This document shows, piece by piece, positions 53,174-61,696 of a stretch of DNA of 64,000 bases (position 1 is the stretch's first letter; each line of letters starts with the position of its first letter). Source of the stretch: Algibacter miyuki (GTDB lineage: Bacteria; Bacteroidota; Bacteroidia; Flavobacteriales; Flavobacteriaceae); NCBI RefSeq assembly GCF_042427745.1, contig NZ_JBHMFA010000001.1; one strand, 5' to 3'. The translations under genes were made by a program, and so were the position numbers. The notes beneath the pieces were generated by a model. It made no database searches, had not been told where the DNA came from, and saw only the letters and a list, made by a program, of their open reading frames with translations.

Positions 53174-53584
53174 TTATTTCACCTTAGCAAGATAATACTC
53201 CTCTTTTTCACGCATTATTTGAGCGTCATTTTCAGTCTTATCTTTGTACCCACAATAATGCAAAACACCATGAACAATAACACGATTTAATTCTGAATTA
53301 AAGTCTACTTTAAAATCTTTAGCATTATCCTCTACACGTTCTACAGAGATAAAAATATCACCTTGCACAAGTTTTCCCATAGAATAATCGAAACTAATAA
53401 CATCTGTTAAGGTATCGTGATCTAGAAACTCTACATTCAATTTATGTAGATATTCATCATCACAAAACACGTAATTTATTTCTTCCAACTTATATCCTTC
53501 TTCTGAAATAACACTAGAAATCCAAGTCGCAATCGCTTCTTCATTTTCTATTTTAAACTCCGTTTCGTAATTAAAATCAATCAT
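53174..53584 (-). CDS. ybeY: Endoribonuclease / 16S rRNA maturation factor YbeY
   Basis: A 136-residue metalloprotein. DHDTLTDVISFDY is characteristic, as is the metal motif HGVLHYCGYKD, which has two of the three His ligands of H-x3-H-x5-H; the third position is Asp. I recall GYKD as common in Bacteroidota, so this looks like a lineage form rather than damage. YbeY takes part in 16S rRNA 3'-end processing and ribosome quality control. Its 5' end overlaps the DUF4175 gene by 8 bp. Confidence 0.9.
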   Translation of the reverse strand: MIDFNYETEFKIENEEAIATWISSVISEEGYKLEEINYVFCDDEYLHKLNVEFLDHDTLTDVISFDYSMGKLVQGDIFISVERVEDNAKDFKVDFNSELNRVIVHGVLHYCGYKDKTENDAQIMREKEEYYLAKVK

Positions 53585-56500
53585 GGCTTTCCTTGAAATA
53601 TTCTTGAACTTTCTTTTTATAAATTTGCTGCAAAGGTAAGCTTTGTCTGTTCAATATTTCAGTGGTTTTAAAATATTGTTTAGCCGTTGGTATTTGGCTA
53701 TTCGAGTTATTATCAAAACCTATCCTATTCGTTTCAGATTCTCGTTTATCTTCTTCACCTTGCTGAAAGGATGCCTCTTGCATTTTCATCAATTGATGCT
53801 TTAACTGCATCATTTTTTGAAGGGTTCTGTTATTGAAACCATTATTCAATAACTCCATTTCTACAGATTCCATTTGCCGTAATAATTGGTCGGCATTTCC
53901 ACGCGTACCTTTCTTACCTTCTTTAGCCAGTTGCTCCTCTAAAGCCATACGTAATTCTTGTTGTTGCTGATAGATTTTATAAAGTTCTCCATTTAAATCT
54001 TCACCAAAACCCTCTCCATTTTCTCCTGTTTTTCCTCCGTCTTTTCCACCTTTACCTTCAGAACCTGCCTTACCCGTTTCACCAGGACTACCATTATCAC
54101 CTTCCTTATCCCCTTCACCTTCTTTACCATTTTCCTTTTTTCCTTTTCCATCCTTAGGTTTTCCTTGATCAGATTTTTTCAACCCCTCTTTCATCATCTC
54201 ATTCAATTGCTCCTGAGTCATAATCATATCAGGTAATTGAGAATCACCATCCTGCCCTTTACCCTGAGACATACTCATATTTTCTTCCATATTATCAAGC
54301 ACATCACTTAGCATATTTGCCAAATTATTAGCAGCTGTAACCGTGAACTGTTGCGCAGAAATACCTTGATACAATTGATTTTCTGCCAAAACTTCCACAG
54401 CCTTATCCATATTATAAAACACCTCGGTAATTTCTTTATTCACCGATTCCGAAAGCTTTGGTTGACGTAAAGACAACGCAAATAAACTATCATCAACATG
54501 CTCGAAATTTTCTTTTAAATCATTTTGTTTTTTAAGGTAAGAAGCGTATTTATTATTGTTCACATCTATAGTACTAAACCCATCCATTAAAGCTTCTTGA
54601 TCGAAGGAAAATAAAACTAAGTTATCCAAAATCTGACGTAACATTTCAATATCTTCTTCCATTTTATCTCCAGACATACCACTCATAGCTTGACTCATTT
54701 GCTGACTCATTTCCATCATTTTCTTAGCCGCTTTCTTCTGGCTTTTTTTGGCGTCTCTTTTACTTTCTTTACCCGATGGATTAGCTTCGGGATTTTCAGG
54801 TTTAGCGGTTTCATTTTTTTCTAAAGCATCCGATGCTTTCTTTTGCTCCTGCTCTACTTCCTGCTCGTCTAATTTATCACGAGGTACTTCAACCTTCTTC
54901 TTTAAGGCCTTTCCTTCTTTTTCTAATTCTACAATATCTTTTTTGAATTCTTGAAATTTTTCATTCAAAGCATCCTGCTTTTCTTTAGTATTTTCTTGAT
55001 CTTTTTCGTTGGCCAATTTCTCTTGATCTACCGCCAACTTCATTAAATCTTCCTTAAGTTTTTCTAGTTTCTTTTCAACATAAAAACGTTTGGTAAGCTC
55101 TAATAACTGCTGTAAACTTTTCTTTTTATTCTTATTCTCCTTAGCCAATTCATCTAATTTTTCAACAAGACGTTCTTTACTAATTTTATCTTGAAGCTTT
55201 TTAAGTTCATCTAAAAGCTTTTCATCTTGCTTCAATTTTTCTTCGTTTTCATCTAAACGTTTCTGAAGATCTTCCTTAAAAATATCGTCCTTTTTATTTT
55301 CTTTCTGAAAGTCTTCTAAATTATCCTTTAGCTTCTTATTGAAACTTTTCATCATTTCATCTTGCTGTTTCTGACGTTTAAGAAAAGACTCTAATTTCTT
55401 TTTATCATTAAAATTTAAACTTGATTTCTCTTTTTGCATTTTAGAAATTTCTTCCAATTTCTTTTCCTGCTCATCAAAATTTTCCAACGACTTATTTAAA
55501 TCTTGTATACTTTCCTGTTGTTCTTGAAGCTGTTTTTGCTCTTCTTCGCTATTTGTGCGTTTTCTATAGCTAAAAACTTGACTTTTTACGCTTTTAAAGC
55601 TATTAACTACATCATTATCAAATAGTTGAAAATACAATTCATAAGAAATACCTGCTTCAACCTCAAAATTATCAGGAAACGCACTAATAAACTCTCCTAA
55701 ATTGGAATTTGGAATCGAAATTGTTTTTACAGTTTTATTCGATTCTTCTTCCGAAGGATAATAAACCAGTTGTAATTTACTAAATCCATAATCGTCGCTT
55801 ACCTGTCCATAAAAATATAACGACTGATTATCCACACTATCTCTTTGCACTTTTAATCTTAATTCTGGATATTCATCTTTTACAACACCAATATTGAACG
55901 CTAGGTTTTCATAATGCTTCAAATTCGTGTTGCTTGTGCTTAGCGTATATGAGAAATTTTTAAATATTTTTTGTTTTACGCCAAATACGTCAGCACCCTC
56001 TTTTTTGAAATTTATAGTGTCTTTTGATAATAATTGCACCTCACTAGTAGATTTCGTTTTTAATTGCCAACTAATTTCTGTGCCTTCCGGTACTAAAGCA
56101 TTTCCTGTACTTTTTAATGTTTGAGTTTTCTTATTTGTATAATTCGGAAAATCTAAAATCATTTCGAAATCTAAAAGTGATGGCACTTCTAAAACTTCAA
56201 TCGCATAATTTTTAGAACGCACCTTGTTAGCCGATAATTGAAATTCTACTCCTGTTTTAAGTTGCGGAAAAATATATTCAAACTCCCCTACATTTTTCTG
56301 TTGTAAAAAATAAGTTTCATCATTATAAGTTATTTGCACCGTTTCCGGCATAACCTCCCCTGCTGTTTTTACAATGAGTTTAAAATCTTTATTCTCTATA
56401 GCTTTCAAATTTTCGTTAACCACAAAAAACTGAAAAGGCGCTGGCGGTTCGTAAGCTGTTTTATAATTTACAACACGTGTATAACTATCGCTAAACCAAT

Positions 56501-57017
56501 TGAAATTTCCAGTAAAAAAAGTGAGTAGTAAAATAACTACCGGAATGGCCGCATACTTTAAATACCCAAGATTCTTCTTAAAATTTATAGCTAGTTTAAA
56601 CGGAATTGGATTTAACTCCAAAGATTTCTGATTGATACTCGCTAGAAGTAATTCCGATTTAGAATCACTTTCATTAAGTTGAAGTACATTCAATAACTTA
56701 TCATTCACTTCAGGAAAATGTTCCCCGATTAATTTTGAGGCCTCCTTATAGTTAATCCCCTTTTGAAGTTTAAACAATTTAGCAAGCGGTACAAAGATAA
56801 ATTTGATTAACAAGCCTAATTCAACAGCAATAAACAGCCAAAACAAAACACTTCGCGCCGTGGTATTTAACCATAAAACCGACTCTATAAAAAGCGTAAA
56901 CAGAAAATAAAGTAGCCCAATGGCAAAAAACAAGATGGCACCTTTAAGCAATTCATTGGTATAAAACCGCTTAATAAAGGCTTCTAATTTATGTTGTATA
57001 TTTTCGAAATTATTCAT
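53577..57017 (-). CDS. DUF4175 family giant membrane protein with long coiled coil and collagen-like stretch
   Basis: A 1146-residue protein. Two membrane helices (about 22-45 and 48-72) and a third (about 150-172) are followed by a beta-rich domain to about 470, then a very long charged coiled coil (about 480-790, heavy in K, E, Q) and Met-rich helices. A Gly-rich stretch has eight consecutive Gly-X-Y triplets (54030-54101). The tail is helical. The family occurs in Bacteroidota and its function is unknown. The overlap with ybeY by 8 bp shows co-translation. The size and the coiled coil suggest a scaffold spanning the periplasm. Confidence 0.82.
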   Translation of the reverse strand: MNNFENIQHKLEAFIKRFYTNELLKGAILFFAIGLLYFLFTLFIESVLWLNTTARSVLFWLFIAVELGLLIKFIFVPLAKLFKLQKGINYKEASKLIGEHFPEVNDKLLNVLQLNESDSKSELLLASINQKSLELNPIPFKLAINFKKNLGYLKYAAIPVVILLLTFFTGNFNWFSDSYTRVVNYKTAYEPPAPFQFFVVNENLKAIENKDFKLIVKTAGEVMPETVQITYNDETYFLQQKNVGEFEYIFPQLKTGVEFQLSANKVRSKNYAIEVLEVPSLLDFEMILDFPNYTNKKTQTLKSTGNALVPEGTEISWQLKTKSTSEVQLLSKDTINFKKEGADVFGVKQKIFKNFSYTLSTSNTNLKHYENLAFNIGVVKDEYPELRLKVQRDSVDNQSLYFYGQVSDDYGFSKLQLVYYPSEEESNKTVKTISIPNSNLGEFISAFPDNFEVEAGISYELYFQLFDNDVVNSFKSVKSQVFSYRKRTNSEEEQKQLQEQQESIQDLNKSLENFDEQEKKLEEISKMQKEKSSLNFNDKKKLESFLKRQKQQDEMMKSFNKKLKDNLEDFQKENKKDDIFKEDLQKRLDENEEKLKQDEKLLDELKKLQDKISKERLVEKLDELAKENKNKKKSLQQLLELTKRFYVEKKLEKLKEDLMKLAVDQEKLANEKDQENTKEKQDALNEKFQEFKKDIVELEKEGKALKKKVEVPRDKLDEQEVEQEQKKASDALEKNETAKPENPEANPSGKESKRDAKKSQKKAAKKMMEMSQQMSQAMSGMSGDKMEEDIEMLRQILDNLVLFSFDQEALMDGFSTIDVNNNKYASYLKKQNDLKENFEHVDDSLFALSLRQPKLSESVNKEITEVFYNMDKAVEVLAENQLYQGISAQQFTVTAANNLANMLSDVLDNMEENMSMSQGKGQDGDSQLPDMIMTQEQLNEMMKEGLKKSDQGKPKDGKGKKENGKEGEGDKEGDNGSPGETGKAGSEGKGGKDGGKTGENGEGFGEDLNGELYKIYQQQQELRMALEEQLAKEGKKGTRGNADQLLRQMESVEMELLNNGFNNRTLQKMMQLKHQLMKMQEASFQQGEEDKRESETNRIGFDNNSNSQIPTAKQYFKTTEILNRQSLPLQQIYKKKVQEYFKESHD

Positions 57018-57105
57018 GCTTTTACAAAAACTATTGGGAACAAAAGTATTAACCCACTAAACTACAATTTTATTTTTTACAAGGTTTATAATAAGTTGTT
57101 AATTG

Positions 57106-57113
57106 TATCTTTG
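57106..57113 (+). promoter_or_regulatory. Candidate -7 element upstream of gltX
   Basis: TATCTTTG matches TAnnTTTG, and transcription would begin near 57120. That gives a leader of about 85 bases with a UUCG hairpin at its end. No firm -33 TTG was seen. Confidence 0.5.
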
Positions 57114-57165
57114 CCAAAATTCCTGAAACAAGCAATGATTTTGGGGTTAAAACAATTCAATCCAC

Positions 57166-57187
57166 ACTTAAATGTTCGCATTTAAGT
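57166..57187 (+). promoter_or_regulatory. Leader hairpin with UUCG loop before gltX
   Basis: A perfect 9-bp stem (57166-57174 with 57179-57187) closes on the tetraloop TTCG, 19 bp before the gltX ATG. UUCG-type loops are unusually stable. No T-run follows, so this is not a plain terminator. It may protect the mRNA or affect initiation. Confidence 0.5.
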
Positions 57188-57206
57188 ATTACTATAAATT
57201 AAAAAC

Positions 57207-58718
57207 ATGACCAAAAATGTTCGTGTGCGTTTTGCACCAAGCCCAACAGGACCGCTACATATTGGCGGCGTTCGTACAGCATTATTCAATTATTTATTCG
57301 CTAAAAAACACAACGGAACTTTTATTTTAAGAATAGAAGATACCGACCAAAACCGTTATGTAGAAGGTGCCGAACAATATATTATTGATGCTTTAAAATG
57401 GTGCGGCATGCCATTAGATGAAGGTCCAGGAACCAACGAAAAATTTGGTCCATACCGTCAAAGTGAACGTAAACCATTATATAAAGCTTACGCTGAAGAA
57501 TTAATTGCATCAGGAAATGCTTACTACGCTTTTGATACTGCCGAAACTTTAGATGCTGAAAGAAAACAATGCGAGGCCAATAAAGAAACCTTTATTTATA
57601 ATTGGCATAATCGCCTAAAATTGAGTAATTCTTTATCGCTTAGCGCGGAAGAAACTCAGGCTAAGTTAGATGCTGGCGACGATTACGTGATCCGTTTTAA
57701 AAGTCCGCAAGACGAAACACTTCATCTAAAAGATATTATCCGTGGCGATATAAAAATTGATACTAACATTTTAGATGATAAGGTTTTATTTAAAAGTGAT
57801 GGTATGCCAACCTACCATTTAGCGAATATTGTGGACGACCATTTAATGGAAATCTCGCATGTAATTCGTGGTGAAGAGTGGTTACCATCTTTGGCATTAC
57901 ACTACCAATTGTACAAAGCTTTTGGATGGGATGCGCCAGAATTTGCACACCTTCCACTTATTTTAAAACCAACAGGAAAAGGAAAATTAAGCAAGCGTGA
58001 TGGCGATAAATTAGGGTTCCCTGTTTTTCCATTATTGTGGGAAGATCCAAAAACGAACGAAATTTCTAGAGGTTATAAAGAAGATGGATATTTTGCCGAT
58101 GCTATGGTAAATTTCCTTGCTTTTTTAGGTTGGAATCCAGGAACAGAACAAGAGATTTTTACACTAGAAGAATTGGTTGCCGCTTTCGATTTGAAAAAAG
58201 TAAACAAGTCTGGTGCACGTTTTGATCCGGATAAAATTAAATGGTTTAACCACCATTATATGCAAGAACAAAATAACGAAGAGTTAGCAGATATATTCAA
58301 AAATTCAAGACCAGAATTAGCAGATATCGATACAAGCTACATTGCAATGGCCATAAATTTAATTAAAGAACGTGCTACTTTTGTGAGCGATTTCTGGGAT
58401 TTAAGCCACTTCTTTTTTGTTACACCAACATCTTATGATGAAAAAGCATCTAAAAAAGCTTTAAAAGAAGGTACAGACGACATTATGAAGCAACTTATAG
58501 CCGTTTTAAACGCAAATACCGAATTTTCGGTAGAAACGCTTACTACAGAGATCAAAGGCTGGATAACAAGCAACGAAATCAGTTTTGGAAAAGTAATGAT
58601 GCCTTTACGTTTAGCACTTGTTGGTGCTTTACAAGGTCCTGATGTTTTCGATATTATGTACATGATTGGAAAAAACGAAACCGTTAAGCGTATTGAAAAG
58701 CTAATTGCTACAATATAA
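57207..58718 (+). CDS. gltX: Glutamate-tRNA ligase
   Basis: A 503-residue class I aminoacyl-tRNA synthetase. The HIGH-type motif in PSPTGPLHIGGVRTALFNYLFA (residues 10-31) and the KMSKS-type motif KLSKRDG are intact. Length is within the family range of about 470-510. It attaches glutamate to tRNA-Glu. It has its own promoter and terminator and is monocistronic. Confidence 0.97.
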   Translation: MTKNVRVRFAPSPTGPLHIGGVRTALFNYLFAKKHNGTFILRIEDTDQNRYVEGAEQYIIDALKWCGMPLDEGPGTNEKFGPYRQSERKPLYKAYAEELIASGNAYYAFDTAETLDAERKQCEANKETFIYNWHNRLKLSNSLSLSAEETQAKLDAGDDYVIRFKSPQDETLHLKDIIRGDIKIDTNILDDKVLFKSDGMPTYHLANIVDDHLMEISHVIRGEEWLPSLALHYQLYKAFGWDAPEFAHLPLILKPTGKGKLSKRDGDKLGFPVFPLLWEDPKTNEISRGYKEDGYFADAMVNFLAFLGWNPGTEQEIFTLEELVAAFDLKKVNKSGARFDPDKIKWFNHHYMQEQNNEELADIFKNSRPELADIDTSYIAMAINLIKERATFVSDFWDLSHFFFVTPTSYDEKASKKALKEGTDDIMKQLIAVLNANTEFSVETLTTEIKGWITSNEISFGKVMMPLRLALVGALQGPDVFDIMYMIGKNETVKRIEKLIATI

Positions 58719-58739
58719 ATTTAGGTTTCCTTAAAATAA

Positions 58740-58783
58740 AAAAAGGTCTCTAAGTAGTTTTTAAACTATTTACAGACCTTTTT
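58740..58783. terminator. Bidirectional terminator between gltX and the GH43-like gene
   Basis: A 21-bp stem with two mismatches (58740-58760 with 58763-58783) has a two-base centre, an A-run on the left and a T-run on the right. It can serve both gltX and the convergent GH43-like gene. Confidence 0.85.
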
Positions 58784-58799
58784 CTTTATAAATACGTTC

Positions 58800-59915
58800 C
58801 TAATGCTTCAAAGGAATCACCATATTCCACGTGTTTTCAAACTTCCAAGCTTCAGGTCCATTACCAACCGCAGCAAATAAATGCGTAGGCTTTCCATCTT
58901 CAACTAAAACAAAAGGACGTTCAAAATGATTTTGGTGAGATGTTGATCCATCGTCCCATAATACATCACGACTGTATGCTTTTACATTTTCGAATAAGTT
59001 CCATTTTACACCATCTTTAGACCAAATATGGATACCTCCACCTTCTTCTCCACAAATTTCACCAGAGCGATCTTTCATAACACCTTCATATCTATCGCCT
59101 GCCCACCAAATGTATGGATCTTCAACATCTACATGGCTATTACCAGGGGTTTCAAACCTAAAAACAGGTTCTTCACTTAAACGCTTGTACTCCCCTTTTG
59201 GGTTATCTGCCATAGCAACACCTAACAATAATGGCGGTTTTGGAGTTACAGAAGATTTATACATCAGTAAAATTTTACCAGTTTGTGGATCTACTGCTGG
59301 AGAAGGATTAGACGTAATAGTCGCATCCCAATGTCCTGGTCTAGGCTCAATAACAGGTTTATCAACACGTTCCCATGGGCCAAAAATAGAATCACTAATT
59401 GCTAAACCAACACGCTTATTTAACCAAGCAGCATTCCAATCGTAACCATCTGGTTTTGGATTCTCTTTTGTGGGTTGATCAAAATCGTAAGTCGTCCCAA
59501 AATGATATAATAAATACTTGTCTTTATATTTTACAATTCTTGGATTGTGCGTACACATGCCATCAAAAAATTCCTTTCCACGAACAGGAAGCACCACTTC
59601 TTGAAATTCGTAAGGTCCAACAGGCGTATCGGCCACAGCACGAACCACTTCAGAATTTGTCACCCAATTACCAAAACCAACATCTTTAGACCATCGGGAG
59701 GCAAACATATGGTATTTACCATCTTCCCCTTTTATAACAGACGATCCCCAAATCCAGTAATTATCGTCACGAAACCCACCGCCAATTGGTGCCGGTAAAA
59801 CGCGATCTATAAATGCCTCTGGTGGTTTATTATCTCCCATACAAGATAGTAAACTAATGGATGATAATGCCAATGAGCCTTTAATTGTGGTATCAATAAA
59901 TGTTCTTCTTTTCAT
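58800..59915 (-). CDS. GH43-like five-bladed beta-propeller glycoside hydrolase, exported
   Basis: A 371-residue protein with an N-terminus KRRTFIDTTIKGSLALSSISLLSC, which reads as a twin-arginine signal followed by a lipobox Cys25. The body has repeated beta-propeller blades: DDNYWIWGSSVIKGEDGKYHMF, HNPRIVKYKDKYLLYHFG, SNPSPAVDPQTGKILLMYKSS and VEDPYIWW. They resemble the GH43/GH117-type clan that cleaves plant and algal polysaccharides. A catalytic residue set was not fixed. It is encoded 18 bp downstream of a beta-barrel gene on the same strand. The precise family and substrate are unsure. Confidence 0.7.
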   Translation of the reverse strand: MKRRTFIDTTIKGSLALSSISLLSCMGDNKPPEAFIDRVLPAPIGGGFRDDNYWIWGSSVIKGEDGKYHMFASRWSKDVGFGNWVTNSEVVRAVADTPVGPYEFQEVVLPVRGKEFFDGMCTHNPRIVKYKDKYLLYHFGTTYDFDQPTKENPKPDGYDWNAAWLNKRVGLAISDSIFGPWERVDKPVIEPRPGHWDATITSNPSPAVDPQTGKILLMYKSSVTPKPPLLLGVAMADNPKGEYKRLSEEPVFRFETPGNSHVDVEDPYIWWAGDRYEGVMKDRSGEICGEEGGGIHIWSKDGVKWNLFENVKAYSRDVLWDDGSTSHQNHFERPFVLVEDGKPTHLFAAVGNGPEAWKFENTWNMVIPLKH

Positions 59916-59933
59916 GCTTATTTTTTTTGAATT

Positions 59934-60617
59934 TTAAAACGAAATTTCTGCTCCTAAAACCAACATGGTTTGGTTGCCTTCAAAACGAGAATTTCCGCCA
60001 GAAAAATCTAAAGGTTGTTTTTCAATTTTCTTTAAAATATTGGTAAATCCGTAAATATATTGTGCTTTCAACTTAAAATTTTTCACACCAACCGAAGCTC
60101 CTACTACCCCATTAAAATTAAACTGCGAAATATTTTTAATATCGTTAGCCGATAAATTTAGGTAATTATTGATGTAATAATTCTCTTGAGACCTATCATT
60201 TAATTCTAACTTGCCATTATATTGCAACATAGGCCCTAAATCTATGGTGAAATATTGCGGTACAACTTTTATCTGCATTAATAAAGCTACTTGAGCAGCA
60301 AACATTTTATAATCAATATAAGTTGTTTCATTACTAATTAAATCTGGTCTACCTAGTACTTCCAAGTGGTTTTCTGAGAGTTGCATACCAAAACTAACAT
60401 TGTACCAACGGTTAGGTATATCTACCGTTGCAGCCATTCCACCGGTAAAACCTTGTGTGCTTTTTGTTGTAAAATTATCGGTTACAATATCAAATTGTGT
60501 AATTCCTCCCGAGATGCTAAAACCATTAGTAATTCTATAATTTCCTTTTTGTGCAAAAGATTTTGTAACAAAGCATAGGGTTATAACTACTAATAGTAAA
60601 GGTTGATTATATTTCAT
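59934..60617 (-). CDS. Outer membrane beta-barrel protein
   Basis: A 227-residue protein with a signal peptide (MKYNQPLLLVVITLCFVTKSFAQ) and alternating hydrophobic beta strands. It ends in LVLGAEISF, with the terminal Phe typical of BAM-inserted barrels. It resembles small eight-strand OmpA/OmpW-like barrels of Bacteroidota. The role is unknown. The GH43-like gene follows directly, so it may be part of the same expression unit. A -7-like TATATTTG lies at 60640-60647 on the same strand. Confidence 0.75.
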   Translation of the reverse strand: MKYNQPLLLVVITLCFVTKSFAQKGNYRITNGFSISGGITQFDIVTDNFTTKSTQGFTGGMAATVDIPNRWYNVSFGMQLSENHLEVLGRPDLISNETTYIDYKMFAAQVALLMQIKVVPQYFTIDLGPMLQYNGKLELNDRSQENYYINNYLNLSANDIKNISQFNFNGVVGASVGVKNFKLKAQYIYGFTNILKKIEKQPLDFSGGNSRFEGNQTMLVLGAEISF

Positions 60618-60639
60618 ACTAGTTCGGGATATAAACCAC

Positions 60640-60647
60640 CAAATATA
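60640..60647 (-). promoter_or_regulatory. Candidate -7 element upstream of the beta-barrel gene
   Basis: On the minus strand, TATATTTG matches TAnnTTTG, ending 22 bp before the start codon. No -33 box found. Confidence 0.4.
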
Positions 60648-60694
60648 GTTTAATTTTTGTATCTTAATTTTCTAATCATTTAATAAAAAATTCT

Positions 60695-61621
60695 ATGGAT
60701 TTCGTTTTCATTCCTCTTATTGTATTTGGACTATTTATTTTAATTTCATCATTCTTTACGGTGAAACAACAAACTGCAGCTATTATAGAACGCTTTGGGC
60801 GCTTCCAAGGTATACGTCAATCTGGTTTACAATGGAAAATTCCATTAGTAGATCGTATTTCAGGCCGTTTAAGCCTAAAAATTCAGCAATTGGATGTTAT
60901 TGTAGAAACTAAAACTAAAGATGATGTATTTGTACGTCTAAAAGTTTCTGTGCAGTATAAAGTTATTAAAGAAAAAGTAGAAGATGCTTTTTACAAGCTC
61001 GATTACCCACACGATCAAATTACAAGTTATGTATTTGATGTGGTACGTGCTGAAGTTCCAAAAATGATTTTGGATGACGTGTTTTTAAGAAAAGATGATA
61101 TCGCCATTGCTGTAAAAACAGAATTAAACGATGCCATGCAAAATTATGGTTACGATATTATAAAAACTTTAGTAACAGATATTGACCCAGATGCACAAGT
61201 AAAAGAAGCCATGAACCGTATTAATGCTGCCGATAGAGAAAAAACAGCGGCACAATATGAAGGTGATGCAGCACGTATTTTAATTGTAGAGAGAGCTAAA
61301 GCGGAAGCAGAAAGTAAACGTTTACAAGGACAAGGTATTGCAGATCAACGTCGTGAAATTGCACGTGGTTTAGAAGAATCGGTTGAAGTATTAAACAAAG
61401 TAGGTATTAACAGCCAAGAAGCATCGGCATTAATTGTAGTTACACAGCATTACGATACTTTACAAGCCATTGGTAGCGAAACTAATAGTAACTTAATTTT
61501 ACTACCAAATTCGCCACAAGCCGGAAGCAATATGCTAAACGATATGGTGGCTAGTTTTGCAGCAAGTAACCAAATTGGTGAAGCCATGAAAAACAATAAA
61601 AAGAAAGAAATTAAAGAATAG
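60695..61621 (+). CDS. SPFH/band 7 (stomatin-like) membrane protein
   Basis: A 308-residue protein with an N-terminal membrane helix (about 3-22), an SPFH domain (about 25-200, with AAIIERFGRFQGIRQSGLQWKIP and DVIVETKTKDDVFVRLKVSVQYK) and a coiled-coil tail rich in Ala/Glu (about 180-240). This is the stomatin/podocin pattern, forming large oligomers at membrane domains and often working with NfeD or proteases. No NfeD gene is adjacent. A terminator follows directly. Confidence 0.9.
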   Translation: MDFVFIPLIVFGLFILISSFFTVKQQTAAIIERFGRFQGIRQSGLQWKIPLVDRISGRLSLKIQQLDVIVETKTKDDVFVRLKVSVQYKVIKEKVEDAFYKLDYPHDQITSYVFDVVRAEVPKMILDDVFLRKDDIAIAVKTELNDAMQNYGYDIIKTLVTDIDPDAQVKEAMNRINAADREKTAAQYEGDAARILIVERAKAEAESKRLQGQGIADQRREIARGLEESVEVLNKVGINSQEASALIVVTQHYDTLQAIGSETNSNLILLPNSPQAGSNMLNDMVASFAASNQIGEAMKNNKKKEIKE

Positions 61622-61649
61622 ACTTAACCTATATTTCTATGTTGAAATT

Positions 61650-61684
61650 AAATCCTCAAAGGTTATCCTTTGGGGATTTTTTAT
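61650..61684 (+). terminator. Terminator after the SPFH gene
   Basis: A 13-bp stem with one G-T pair (61650-61662 with 61667-61679), the 4-base loop TTAT, and a following T-run. It lies about 28 bp after the stop. Confidence 0.85.
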
Positions 61685-61696
61685 AAAATAATAACT

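Noticed and set aside
55828..55836. A single DnaA-box-like TTATCCACA
   Set aside because: It is alone and inside the DUF4175 coding sequence; an origin needs a cluster in AT-rich non-coding sequence.
59110..59798. Several plus-strand frames inside the GH43-like gene
   Set aside because: Shadow frames of a coding sequence that has consistent beta-propeller motifs on the other strand.
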